Below are positions 1 to 9,782 of a stretch of 64,000 bases of DNA, one piece after another. The notes beneath the pieces are model-generated. The model was not told where the DNA came from. It saw only the letters and a program-made list of their open reading frames with translations, and did not search any database. Source of the DNA: Chionoecetes opilio (Eukaryota; Arthropoda; Malacostraca; Decapoda; Majidae); assembly GCA_016584305.1 (NCBI GenBank), contig JACEEZ010000369.1, forward strand, positions 141,855 to 205,854, given 5' to 3'. Numbering within the stretch: position 1 is the stretch's first letter; each line of letters starts with the position of its first letter. The position numbers and the translations under genes were made by a program.

Positions 1-12
1 CGGACACACACC

Positions 13-43
<31 letters not shown>

Positions 44-60
44 AAAAAAATTATAAAAAA
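1..60. repeat. A-rich simple repeat
   Basis: A long A run followed by A/T-rich sequence lies just beyond the 3' end of the minus-strand LINE at 150-1490. Read on the LINE's own strand it is poly-T, so it is not a normal poly(A) tail. Confidence 0.8.
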
Positions 61-149
61 CAAACAAAACCGGACTAAATAAACATTTTTACAGTGTTTT
101 CAATACCCGAGTTTCGCGATATGCCTCCGGAAGAAAGCAAGCGCGAAAC

Positions 150-1490
150 TCAGGAGGGTAGTGTAGCGCACAGCCTACAGCGACGCCCTTCCTCCGGCGT
201 GTTGATGCCAATTTCCCATCCATAAGGGTACCCAAGTTTGATCCTGGATCTTACCACCTCGCACAACCGACTTAGAGGACGTTGTGGTGGGAGCAGGCAC
301 CCAGCGGCCACATCGGTGTACCACCGGGCACTCGTGCTGCCGCGGCCGGCCTCCTGCTCGTGCACCCTCCGTCTCTGTGTCTCCGCCCGGCGCCTCACAG
401 TGCCCCTCAACTGTTGGAGGGTCCTGGGAATAACGACAGTCACTGCTTCATTCATGGTCGCCTGCTTGGCCAAGGCGTCTGCTTCCTCATTGCCTGTGAT
501 GCCAACATGGGAGGCGACCCATGTGATAGTAACGCTCCTGCCCATGTTGTGAATGGCCTTGACTGCCGCACGAATGGCGTGTGTCAGGTGGGTATTCTCA
601 GTGTCCTGCTTGTTGATGCAAGCTATGGCAGTCATGGAGTCCGTGACGATAAGGTGTTGAGGCTGTGGGCGGTGTGGGCGTGATCCAGAGCCATAGATAT
701 GGCTGTCAGTTCAGTTTGCGTGGAGGATGAGAAATCCGAGGTTCGCGCAGAGGCTGTGTGTACGCGGGTGGCAGTGGCGACAGGATCCTCGCCACCCATT
801 TTGCACACAAATGCTGCGCCTGACCGTCCTTCGGCAGGATCTGTAGATCCGTCGGTGTAGTACACTGCTGCGTATGGCTCCTTGACGCCTTGTATGTTTT
901 GCAGACCTTCCTGCCTCAGTTCCACGGGTAGGCAGTCACGTTTCTTTCGCCGCGGGGGCCTGACAACTGTTGTGATGAGTGTGGCCTCCCACGGGGCCGT
1001 GGCGTTACGCTCCAGAGGAATGACGGCAGTATTTATGGCCTCCCAGGCGACACCAGAGTGTTGTAGTGTGTCTATCGCCGTCTTAAGCCACTTGCCTTGA
1101 CCTCGGTGACCTTCATGATGGTTGTGAAGCTGAGTGTGGACGTCATCGGGATGGTTGGCTCTGATGTATGATTTTATGAGGAAGTCGGCCGTCATAACTT
1201 TCAATCTTGCTGTCAATGATGGTACTTGGGTCTCCGCCCTCATGTTTTCAATCTTGGTCCATTTCGGTGCTCCCAAGATGGTCCTCAGCGCCTCATTCTG
1301 TATTGTTTCAAGAGATTTCGCATCTGTAGTGGTGATATGTAGGAGAACAGGACTGGCATAATCAACAAGTGAACGTACCAAGGATTTGTATGCGCTCAGG
1401 ATCACGGTGCCTGAAGCTCCCATTCCCTTCCATGACATCGCCCTCAATATCCTATTCCTTGCCCTGGGCCAGAAGCCACAAAACACTTAA
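150..1490 (-). pseudogene. LINE ORF2 3' half: RT thumb and RNase H domain
   Basis: This is the C-terminal part of a non-LTR retrotransposon polyprotein. The upstream frame (632-1486) carries the post-RT segment (SLVRSLVDYASPVLLH) and the start of an RNase H domain with YYTDGSTD and the catalytic Glu in STQTELTAI. The second frame (150-635) continues with WVASHVGITGNEEADALAKQ, the last RNase H motif, and then a C-terminal Cys pair (RRCRLC) that usually begins a CCHC knuckle in I/LOA-type LINEs. The two frames overlap by a few bases, so a single frameshift breaks the domain. The knuckle is cut short by a stop. The first half of the same LINE is at 3140-3990, separated by an inserted element. 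An RNase H domain points to the I/LOA group rather than RTE or CR1; the clade is inference. Confidence 0.85.
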
Positions 1491-1493
1491 AGA

Positions 1494-3098
1494 CCTTTTT
1501 TTGGTCGTTAGTCCAACGACGGAACCCACAGCGCGGAAAAGTCGTCGATTTCGTCGTTAACGTGCACACTGGCCAACGACTGCTCAAGACTGGTATTAGC
1601 AGAGGTCGGAAGTCTTCAGGCATGCTCATTATTGCTTGGTATGCTATGAAATATCTTTTTTATAGGTGAATGTAGACATATGATTGCATTTGGATGGATA
1701 TTATTCATATATATGAGTAAAGAGATGAAATACAAGCAAGGGACTCATCCTCGTCTGGCAGCACGGCCTTCGGCAGCAGCAGCAGCAGCAGCAGCAGCAT
1801 GATGAAGCCCGTGAGGTGGATATCAACACCAACTTCACCAAGGGAGATAGATGTCTTTGGTAATATTTAGTAGGGGAGCGAGAACCCCTTGAGGAATCCT
1901 ATGATCCCTGGGGATATCCTATGGTGCTATCACAGGCGTGGGAGCTGACTGTCTTCTTCAGGAAGGCATAGGTGAGGCGGATAATAATAGCGCATTTTCG
2001 TGACGTTCACCGCCCTGGTTCAGTCCAGTCCGGACCGGGTCAGGGTGGACTGATGGTCGCGAAAATACATCGAGACTGGCCCCGTCCCAATCGTCGTTCC
2101 TATTGGCTGGGGGATCGAGTGGGCGGTACTGAACTGAACTGTGAAGGCGGCAGGCGTCCATCTTGTCAATATCCTTTTTGTCGTCCGCCTTTTAACCTGT
2201 GCTGAAGACTTTACAACCACCACGCCTGTGATACTATAGTCTTATGGTCGGCCATCATGGTGTTTCATGTCTTATCAGCAGCACGAGAAGCTCCTGGTCG
2301 CCTTCCCCACTGACTGTAGTGCGCATGCGCCAGTTCTCCCCACACTGGTCCAACCTGGTCCTGGTCGCTGGCTCAGCCCAGCCCAGTCCGTTCCAGCCCG
2401 GTCTAAACTGCCTCGCAAAAACAGTGGCCGCCCGGGACTAGCCCAGTCCAGACCGGGCCAGAGCGGCCGCGAAAATGCGCTATAACTGCGGGTTTTTACT
2501 CAAAACTATTGAGTGTGGCGGCTGGAGCCGCCAGCTCCTCCGCCACTGTAGGTTTGGGCAGGATTAAACGTCTTATTACTCGTTATTATACAACTTAGTG
2601 ATTATGGTGAGATGTTATATATACTTGTCATTATCTAAATCAATGTAGCACCGTGTGTCACCTTAAATAAGGGTGATTTAAAGATGTTATGATGAGGTGA
2701 CTGATGACGGGGCAGAGTGACGGAGAGGCATTGCCGCGGGGCCTCTCCATAACACAAATATTCACTATTTTAACCCACACACACACACCTTCTACCACCA
2801 AAACACTAGCAACACAGGCTCCTTACTTATACATCTTACTATCTGATACATTAAAACTCCTTAAAACGCAAGCATTCCGAATAAAACGAGAATTAGTTTG
2901 AGATGACGGGGAAAGAAGGCGGGGAGAGGCAGTCTGGCATGCCATTCTTGCCCGGAAATATGTCTCGCTGACTTGTGATTGGTCGAGAAGTTTTAAAAAC
3001 TGTTTGTCATTGGCTGGTGACGGATGACGCGCTTGATGACGTCATTACTCGCCTTAGCCAGTCAGCGCCTTCCGGCGCGTTAACGACCAAAAAGGGAG
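1494..3098. mobile_element. Non-autonomous TIR element (TTTTTGGTCGTTA ends) inside LINE
   Basis: The ends are inverted: TTTTTGGTCGTTA at 1498-1510 and its complement at 3081-3093. The flanks are the two halves of one minus-strand LINE, so this is an insertion. It carries a (CAG)n stretch at 1776-1799 and no ORF of note. A second copy lies at 58020-59015, with long matches such as the segment around ACTGGTATTAGCAGAGGT and the segment around GTGATTGGTCGAGAAG. A short third piece is at 38331-38460. The superfamily is unknown. Confidence 0.75.
1988..2482. mobile_element. Nested Harbinger-like MITE, TAA target duplication
   Basis: The 495-bp insert has inverted ends TAGCGCATTTTCG at 1988-2000 and 2470-2482. 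TAA trinucleotides flank it at 1985-1987 and 2483-2485. The paralogous copy at 58431-58450 is uninterrupted: with one TAA removed the two align without a gap. A 3-bp TWA duplication is typical of PIF/Harbinger elements, so that assignment is an inference. The interior is GC-rich and repeats a CAGTCCAG(T/A)CCGG motif. Confidence 0.75.
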
Positions 3099-3139
3099 GC
3101 TTTGTAACTTTCGTCGTTAGGAAAAGAAGTTCAGAGAGA

Positions 3140-3990
3140 TGGTCGTTGCTGGCGCAACTACCTTTGTTGCTGGGTTTCTGCCCTGCATTTGTCCTTCAGA
3201 TGTTGGATCTCAGCCTTGCAGCCGTTGTTACGGGCAACAATGACGCCAAGATAACGCTGCGTCGCTACCCACTCTACGTTTTGACCTTGGAGTCGTAGTG
3301 TGTCTTGTCGTTCCTTGTCTTGGCCATGGCTTTGGTCTTGGTCTGAGATATGGTGAAGCCAATTTCCTCACATTTGTCCGTTAGAAGGTTTAGTGATTCT
3401 TGCATGGTAGTGGTGGAGTCTCTGCCCGTCGTCTGCAGGACAACGTCATCAGCATAGCCGATGTGCTGTGTCCCCTCCGGGTAAGGGAGTCTGGCAAGCA
3501 CGTCATCAGGATATTAAACAGTGTAGGACTGATGACTCCTCCCTGTGGCGTTCCATTGTCTAGCCTCATGTAATCAGAAGCTTTCCCCTGAATATAACAC
3601 GGGGCCTTTCTGTCCGAGAGGTTTTTGCTGCACCCATAGGAGGAGCTTGCCTTTCACTCCCAACTTGGTGAGCTCAGCGAGGATTGGCAGTGGTTGTGCC
3701 CTGTCAAATGCTTTTTCTATATCAAGAAACACAGCTGTCTTGGCCTTGTCATTTGCATAGTAGTTGGCGAGGCAGTTGGCAGTGCTCCTGTGCTTGACAA
3801 AGCCATTCACACCTGTATCCAAGTGCCCGATCTTGTAGGTGAGCCGGCTAAGTAATATGCGTTCCAGCATCTTACATAAGGTTGAAGTGAGGCTGATGGG
3901 GCGAAACTGGTTGTCTGCGCCTGGTTTTGGGACGGGAATGATATTAGCTGTTGTCCATTCCTTAGGTAGCGTCCCCTGGGAGAGAGAGAA
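3140..3990 (-). pseudogene. LINE reverse transcriptase, 5' half
   Basis: This is the RT core of the RNase H-bearing LINE whose 3' half lies at 150-1490. In translation order it shows PKEWTTANIIPVPKPG, a fingers motif FRPISLTS, motif A AVFLDIEKAFD, then (after a frameshift near 3600) motif B NGTPQGGVISPTLFNIL, and motif C IGYADDVVLQ at about 3440-3470 with both catalytic Asp residues. A further frame change near 3290 leads to the thumb segment (RYLGVIVARNNGCKAEI). The 5' end stops at a GA microsatellite at 3980, so the endonuclease is missing. The element is dead from several frameshifts and from the inserted TIR element. Confidence 0.88.
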
Positions 3991-4008
3991 GGAGGGAAAA
4001 GAAGAGGT

Positions 4009-4045
<37 letters not shown>

Positions 4046-4058
4046 AGAGAGGAGGAGG
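3978..4058. repeat. (GA)n microsatellite
   Basis: Imperfect GA array abutting the truncated 5' end of the LINE. Confidence 0.95.
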
Positions 4059-4111
4059 GAAAAGACCTCACCTGACCCTTCCTTTCCTTGAGGGAGGGTT
4101 GTAATTAGGTG

Positions 4112-4162
4112 ACACACACACGCGCGCGCACAGACACACACACACAGTGTGTGTGTGTGTGT
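4112..4162. repeat. (CA)n / (TG)n microsatellites
   Basis: A CA run is followed directly by a TG run, which makes an imperfect inverted repeat. Confidence 0.9.
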
Positions 4163-4163
4163 G

Positions 4164-4345
4164 CAGAGTTGGGCACTAAATACATTGAATGTATTTAAAG
4201 GATAAATAATAAATACATGGGAGAAATGTTTTTAAATACTAAATACTAAATACATTTTACGAATGTATTTAAATACTAAATACTAAATACATCAATTGTA
4301 TTTAAATACATTTGTAAATACATTTTAAATATACACACGTATAAA
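4164..4345. mobile_element. hAT-like MITE end with AAATACTAAATAC repeats
   Basis: The sequence CAGAGTTGGGCACTAAATAC resembles a hAT terminal repeat (CAGRGTTGGGCA). It is followed by tandem TAAATAC units on both strands. I could not find a matching opposite end, so the limits are approximate. Confidence 0.4.
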
Positions 4346-4405
4346 TATACACATAGAAGAAGAAAGACAGAGGATGGTGGAGGAGGGAAAGAGAGAGAGA
4401 GAGAG

Positions 4406-4580
4406 AGATAAGATAAGATAAGATACTTTGATCCTATCTAGACACTTTGCAAGTACCAACTACAAGGTTATTGACTATACAAAGCGCCACCACGCCAGTA
4501 CGAACTTGGTGGACTCGAACCGCTGACCGAATGCAGGGTCTCTACACTCGGGCCGCGCGCTCTACCACCAGGCCACCCTG

Positions 4581-4586
<6 letters not shown>
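4406..4586 (-). mobile_element. tRNA-derived SINE with (CTTAT)n tail
   Basis: Read on the minus strand it starts with a pol III A box (TGGCCTGGTGG, 4565-4575) and has a perfect B box GGTTCGAGTCC (4511-4521). A unique body of about 70 bp follows (GTCAATAACCTTGTAGTTGG, then TCTAGATAGGAT). It ends in CTTAT repeats (4406-4424). A 5'-truncated copy of the same tail lies at 28849-28911. Confidence 0.85.

Positions 4587-4631
<45 letters not shown>
4587..4631. repeat. (GA)n microsatellite
   Basis: Near-perfect GA array directly upstream of the SINE head. Confidence 0.95.
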
Positions 4632-4634
<3 letters not shown>

Positions 4635-4700
4635 ATAGCAGGTGTGAAATATTTGAGTTAATCTCCTTCCACTAACCCCGCCACCACCCTCAAAATGCCG

Positions 4701-5290
4701 CTAGGTTAATCCAGCTGGGATCAGAAGAAGGTGGTTAGCTGAGTGCAAAAAGAACAGGTTCGGGGTCCACGAATATGCAGCTTGAGTGTACCGCGACCAC
4801 AGCGAGTTGCAGTATATAGAGTAGCAGTGACTCCTGAATAACTCCATCTTCACCTCTCTGCTACAGTAGGAGAATTTCCTCTGTAGAGTATTTCCCACAA
4901 CAAGAAGCTTGGTGGTCTGCTTGATGATATCATCATCATCAGTCATGTCGTGGGATATAACATAGCCTAGGTATGCGAATCTATCCACAAAAGTGAGGGC
5001 AGACCCACCGAGCCATGCTGTTTTCAGGTAATTCACCTGAGCGCGTGCCAGTGATACTACCATGCACTCTTAGTGTATTAGTTATGCATGCACTCTTAGT
5101 TAGTCTTAGTGGTATTGTAGACAATGTCATGCTTGGCAGCATACACCTGACACACATTGATAAGGTCCTGCAACGCATCCGCAGTGGGTGCGAGCAGTAC
5201 CATATCAGCATAGCTCAGTGCGTTGATGCACCCATCATGTATGTGGCATGTGCTGGTGGTAATTAGCACATTTGTGTAGATTAGCATTAA
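4701..5290 (-). pseudogene. LINE reverse transcriptase fragment with broken YADD
   Basis: Two minus-strand frames join into RT motifs C to E. The first (5096-5287) reads GCINALSYADMVLLAPTADA, then KHDIVYNTTKTN. The second (4701-5063) reads FVDRFAYLGYVISHDMTDDD, then a thumb-like segment with REVKMELFRSHCYSIYC. The active-site box is YAD-M, where the family has Y-A-D-D; one catalytic Asp codon is absent. The frame also shifts between the pieces. It is unrelated in detail to the LINE at 3140-3990 and resembles RTs of RTE/CR1-type elements. Confidence 0.8.
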
Positions 5291-5654
5291 GGACTTTATA
5301 ATGAATAGGTTAAAACCTAATTGGTAACTTAAGTGTAATGGCGTCTCCCGCGAGTGGTGTATCCCACCAAAGGCAGTGTACCGGGTGACTCGACCGTGGT
5401 CAGTCGCGGTTTCTCACTAGGTATTAAACGCATCAAGTTACGGCGTGTCTCCTGTCACCTTATTGCAACTGCATATAGGGAGGCCTAGTGGGGACCGGTA
5501 TACCTGGTGATAGCGAAAAAGAGCCTACGACTCTCCGAAGTGGGCTTCCTGAAGGGAAAATAGTGAAAGACTGAAAAGCCAGCGTGCCCAGCAGCGAGCG
5601 GGAAAAACCCACCCACTTTGTCCTCGCTGCTTGAAAGGTTTATGCCTACAGTGT
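5291..5654. other. No gene recognised
   Basis: Mixed-composition sequence with no convincing ORF or motif. It ends at the GT array. Confidence 0.5.
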
Positions 5655-5708
5655 TGGTGTGGTGGTGGTGTATGTATGTGTGTGTGTGTGTGTGTGTATG
5701 TGTTTGTA

Positions 5709-5740
<32 letters not shown>

Positions 5741-5940
5741 AGTGCATGTGTGTATGTATGTGTGTGTATATGTATGTGTTTGTATGTGTGTGTGTATGTG
5801 CATGTGTGAGTGTGTGTGTGTGTGTTTTGTATGTATGTATGTATGTGTGTGTGTGTGTATATGTGTGAGTGCATGTGTGTATGTATGTGTGTGTGTGTGT
5901 AGTATGTGTTTGTGTGTGTGTATGTGTGCGTGTGTGTATT
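5655..5940. repeat. (GT)n/(GTAT)n array at SINE 3' end
   Basis: About 285 bp of GT with interspersed TATG units. It directly adjoins the 3' tail of the SINE fragment at 5938-6048. The other copy of that SINE (59563-59875) also ends in GT, so this array probably grew from the SINE tail. Confidence 0.95.
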
Positions 5941-6048
5941 CATCTAGTTGTATTTTACAGGGCCTGAGCAACGCTCGTATGGCCCCGTCTCCATATCAAC
6001 ATTTTTATGATTCCTCCTTAGTGCTTAGTGTTGGCTGAAGCCACAAAG
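5938..6048 (-). mobile_element. 5'-truncated tRNA-Val-type SINE
   Basis: Matches the 3' part of the full SINE at 59563-59875 over about 110 bp, including GGCCCCGTCTCCATATCAAC. The tRNA head is absent. Confidence 0.85.
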
Positions 6049-6545
6049 GGGATATAATTACAAATTAATAGTTTCCTGGCACTTTATTGGTATTTTTACG
6101 GTAAGAGGTTTTCTCAAGATAATCAAACGTTACTCTTATCATAATGTAATGTGAGCTATTGTTAATTGCATTAACGGGGCATGCATGTATAAATATATAT
6201 TTGAAAGCTTAGCATTTTCTGTGGGAGAGGGAATGACTAACCTCCCAATGTTGATTTCAAGAATATGCGTGGTATTAGTTTTAATTTGGAAGTGCCTTTA
6301 ACTTATATGACTGATTATTATGTGACGTCCCGCTCATTTTAAGACGAGACCATGTTTTCTGACTGATTTCTATTTATTTTTTATGAATATGACATAAAGC
6401 CTCTTCCATTTGTGCCCAAGTTGCATGAACCAGTTCTTTCAGTTCAGGGTTGGGTTCTGGCTTCAGGGTTGGGTTCGCGTGTCACAAATGGAACGCAAAA
6501 ACCCCGTGTTTTGTTTACAAACATACTCAGCTGGCGAGGCAATTT
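6049..6545. other. No gene recognised
   Basis: AT-rich sequence with short ORFs only. A duplicated GGGTTGGGTTC phrase lies near 6448 and 6468. Confidence 0.5.
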
Positions 6546-6675
6546 GAGAGAGAGAGAGAGAGAGGGAGAGATAACAAGAGAGAGAGAGATAACGAGAGAG
6601 AGATAACGAGAGAGAGATAACAAGAGAGAGATAACAAGAGAGAGAGAGAGAGAGATAACGAGAGAGAGAGATATA
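6546..6675. repeat. (GA)n with GATAAC interruptions
   Basis: GA array broken at intervals by ATAAC, giving a higher-order repeat of about 14-18 bp. Confidence 0.95.
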
Positions 6676-7293
6676 ACTCAGCTAGCTGCTATGGTGAAGG
6701 GATCATATCAAGTTTAAGATCGCGGGAACGCATGGGCTCCACCAGCCATGTATGCCTCTTTTATGCCGTCTGACATCCTCTCCGCTCGTGCTCGGAAAAC
6801 CCTTCACGATAAGAGAAGTAGGCCCAAGGCAACCATTTTTTGTTATGAACTGAAAACTCTACCCAAGCTACCCACCTCTCAATGTGATTAGAGAAAGTTC
6901 ACGGGTTTTGCTGAGTCACTACGCGCTTTGCCTCGGACCCAATTTTTTCGTGCGCAAAGGGAAACGCCTGAACTCTTGGGGTTCCGTGAACTGGTTTTTG
7001 AAATGTCGCAAATGGAGGGGCCTTATAAAAATACACATCTTGAGAATATTGCATTTTTTTTTTTTCTTTCTTAGGGGGATCGGAACTTCGGGGCCCACCT
7101 CGTATATTGAGCCTTGGAAGATAGATTTCCGTCAGCCAGCACCGTCATTGCTAACAAAAAATTTACATTTTCTCCAATCTGAGACAATATTTCAAAATAA
7201 AAATTTATCACTTCAAATAGTTTTGAAAATTTTTTCTAGTTACTCTGGTATTTTTTCCTTGAAATGGCTTCTTAAGGGAGATAAACCCCCGTC

Positions 7294-7324
<31 letters not shown>

Positions 7325-7450
7325 GACGCGAAATGGTTTTTCATATTAATGCATATATAGCCACAGCATTAAATAAATCGTTTCGTCTTCAACCGAGCGG
7401 GATGTCGTTAGACAAAAAATTAACGTATGTGGCGTTTAGAGGGTTTATGG
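6676..7450. other. No gene recognised
   Basis: One open frame (6884-7360) contains homopolymer-coded F and K runs and no domain. Poly-T lies at 7046-7056 and poly-A at 7296-7320. Confidence 0.5.
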
Positions 7451-7718
7451 AACTGTTGCCGATATAGGAACGCTCGTCGAATCGCCAACCGAGAGCTCTC
7501 GCCGACGTGGAAATTTTGGCGACCTTTCACTGGTAAAGCCCTCGCTCGTTCATTAACCTAACCTGGACATAGGTCAACTGGCCAACATAACCTAACCACA
7601 TAACCTAACTCAAGATCAAGAACTAGAAATAACCCCCGAAATAGGAACACTCGCCGACGTGAAAAAATTGGAACACTCGGCCGCGACGTCGGCGAGAATT
7701 CCTATCGGCGACAGTTAT
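7451..7718. mobile_element. Small inverted-repeat element
   Basis: The ends AACTGTTGCCGATATAGGAA and AACTGTCGCCGATAGGAATT (complement of the right end) are inverted, followed on both sides by CTCG(T/C)CG-type sequence. It directly abuts the TA-flanked MITE at 7724. Confidence 0.5.
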
Positions 7719-7723
7719 AGGTA

Positions 7724-8206
7724 CCGTAGATAACACTAAAGTCGCCAAGACAACGTTTTTTTCGATGTAGCTACGACGTGTGGTTGGCGTTAATACTTTT
7801 CATTTCTACATCCAGATTTCAGGAAAGTTAGAAGGGGCTATCTGGAGAGTCTGTGTTATTTTGTGTCTTCATCTGTGTCATATTATGGCTATAAATGAAC
7901 AAATTAAAAAAATATCACCAGAGTGGCGACCAAACTAAGGTCGCCAGCTAGGTTTATGTTCTGAGTGTCCTCCCGCCGTCGTCGTCGCCCGAAAAAAACC
8001 ACGAGTAGCGAAATTTGAAACCGTATATATACTTGCAGATACAAAGCATAAAACAACGCTGAAACAGGGTAGATTATATATACAGTCATGATATAAACTA
8101 CTTGTGTATATCTTCATGGCACATAACCCTCAGTAGGATGCTGTAATTCGTAAATATATGGCGGCTGGCGACATTATTGCTTTTTGGCGACTATTGTTAT
8201 CTACGG
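7724..8206. mobile_element. TA-flanked MITE, CCGTAGATAACA family, copy 1
   Basis: The inverted ends are CCGTAGATAACACTAAAGTC on the left and TGGCGACTATTGTTATCTAC on the right. A TA lies at 7722-7723; the right TA has decayed. The interior shares long stretches with the copies at 51751-52224 and 52951-53425, for example TCTGTGTTATTTTGTGTCTT. No ORF. Confidence 0.85.
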
Positions 8207-8620
8207 GAGGGTTTTGAGCATATATGATATAGAGGCATTCAATTACGTACAGAAATATCTTGATAGCAGGAGATAGGGCCCTAAACACCCGTTTCAAAAA
8301 ATGCAATCCTGCCCCAAACAGGCATCATATTTATCTGGTACACATCAAAATAGTGTTTTTCTTAGCAAGTGCTGTATTCCCCTAAATGTACTCATGATTC
8401 ACTGCATAAAGGCTATTTAATGGTCCTTCACATCAGTAATACAAAAGCAGAGCGCATTATTCGATTCATGAATGTTTTCCCTATGAACGAATAAAAACAG
8501 TATACCCTCTCCTACTTTAGCGGACAGTTCGTCACAAGCGACGAGATGTACACACGGTACACTGTGACAAGCGGTCCCGCTTTGTTGATCAACAAGTAAA
8601 TATCCCCGTTTTCTTCCGCC
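8207..8620. other. No gene recognised
   Basis: AT-rich sequence with no repeat or coding signal that I can identify. Confidence 0.5.
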
Positions 8621-8624
8621 TTTG

Positions 8625-8835
8625 TTAGTAAACAGACGTTCCCTCGTAAACAGACACTTGCCCACACGACACCGGGACCTCACACACCACACACACCCCA
8701 TCCCTTTGCTCAAGTGGGACAGTCACTGCCAACTTGTCAGCGAAAAATCTCTGAGCCATGAGCGGGGTTCGAATGCAGTACCCCGAGTGGCGCACAGCGA
8801 TGTTATCTATTGACCCAGCGAACAGTATAATGTGT
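8625..8835 (-). mobile_element. Possible degraded tRNA-derived SINE
   Basis: On the minus strand a weak A-box-like stretch (GGGTCAATAGATAAC) is followed about 35 bp later by a B-box-like GCATTCGAACCCC. A GT microsatellite (8829-8850) lies on its upstream side. Weak; chance cannot be excluded. Confidence 0.35.
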
Positions 8836-8850
8836 GTGTGTGTGTGTTTG

Positions 8851-9250
8851 TAGTATGTGCACATTATATATCTTTATTTTAAGGAACGTCCTCTCGGAAA
8901 CAAAGCCAAGCAATGCAACTGAATAGGCTACGACAATAGGATTGTCCATTAGCTCTTGTGACGCTGCGTGAAGCTGTGTTCCCATGTTGAGACTCTGAAG
9001 CCAAAGAGTGAACGGTAACATGTTCTTACCTCGGTGGGTGCTGGGACGCGAGTGCGGCAAGGGTTTCCACGAGGCCTCGGAATCAGTCCCACCTTCACCT
9101 CACAGAAACGGTGATAAACTAGATCAACTTTTATGTTTAACACATTTGACGAATAAATGCAGATAAGCAAACAAGCAACACGTGTTGGTACCGTAGCTAC
9201 ACATGTTGCCATTTACCGCAGCTCATCATCGAACATATATGTCATTTTTG

Positions 9251-9254
<4 letters not shown>
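8851..9254. other. No gene recognised
   Basis: No convincing coding or repeat signal before the AT array. Confidence 0.5.
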
Positions 9255-9295
<41 letters not shown>

Positions 9296-9309
9296 ATATA
9301 TATATATTT

Positions 9310-9342
<33 letters not shown>
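9255..9342. repeat. (TA)n microsatellite
   Basis: TA array directly abutting the outer edge of the left FB1 array. Confidence 0.95.
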
Positions 9343-9745
9343 GGACAGTTTGCCTACGGACAGTTTGCCTACGGACAATTTGCCTACGGAAAATTTGCCT
9401 ACGGACAATTTGCCTACCGGACAGTTTGCCTACCGGACAGTTTGCCTACCGGACAGTTTGCCTACGGACAATTTGCCTACGGACAATTTGCCTACCGGAC
9501 AGTTTGCCTACGGACAATTTGCCTACCGGACAATTTGCCTACCGGACAGTTTGCCTACGGACAATTTGCCTACGGACAATTTGCCTACCGGACAATTTGC
9601 CTACCGGACAATTTGCCTACGGACAATTTGCCTACTGGACAATTTGCCTACTGGACAGTTTGCCTACGGACAATTTGTCTACCAGACAATTTGCCTACCG
9701 GACAATTTGCCTACGGACACTTTGCCTACGGACACTTTGCCTCAG
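9343..9745 (+). repeat. FB1 left terminal array, 15-16 bp unit
   Basis: About 26 head-to-tail copies of GGACA(G/A)TTTGCCTAC, with one or two bases (G or CG) between units. The last two copies read GGACACTTTGCC. The long open frames across it are translation of the repeat and not genes. Confidence 0.95.
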
Positions 9746-9782
9746 TGTTTCCACAGGAAAAATTTTCTTTACCTTGGACACT

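Noticed and set aside
1..60. Poly(A) tail of the minus-strand LINE
   Set aside because: On the LINE's strand the tract is poly-T, the wrong polarity for a tail.
5485..5971. His/Thr-rich frames of about 150 aa
   Set aside because: Translation of the GT/AC array on the minus strand.
9343..9745. CRISPR-like array of regular short repeats
   Set aside because: Units are 15-16 bp head to tail with no unique spacers, the sequence context is eukaryotic, and an inverted partner exists at 21415-21609.
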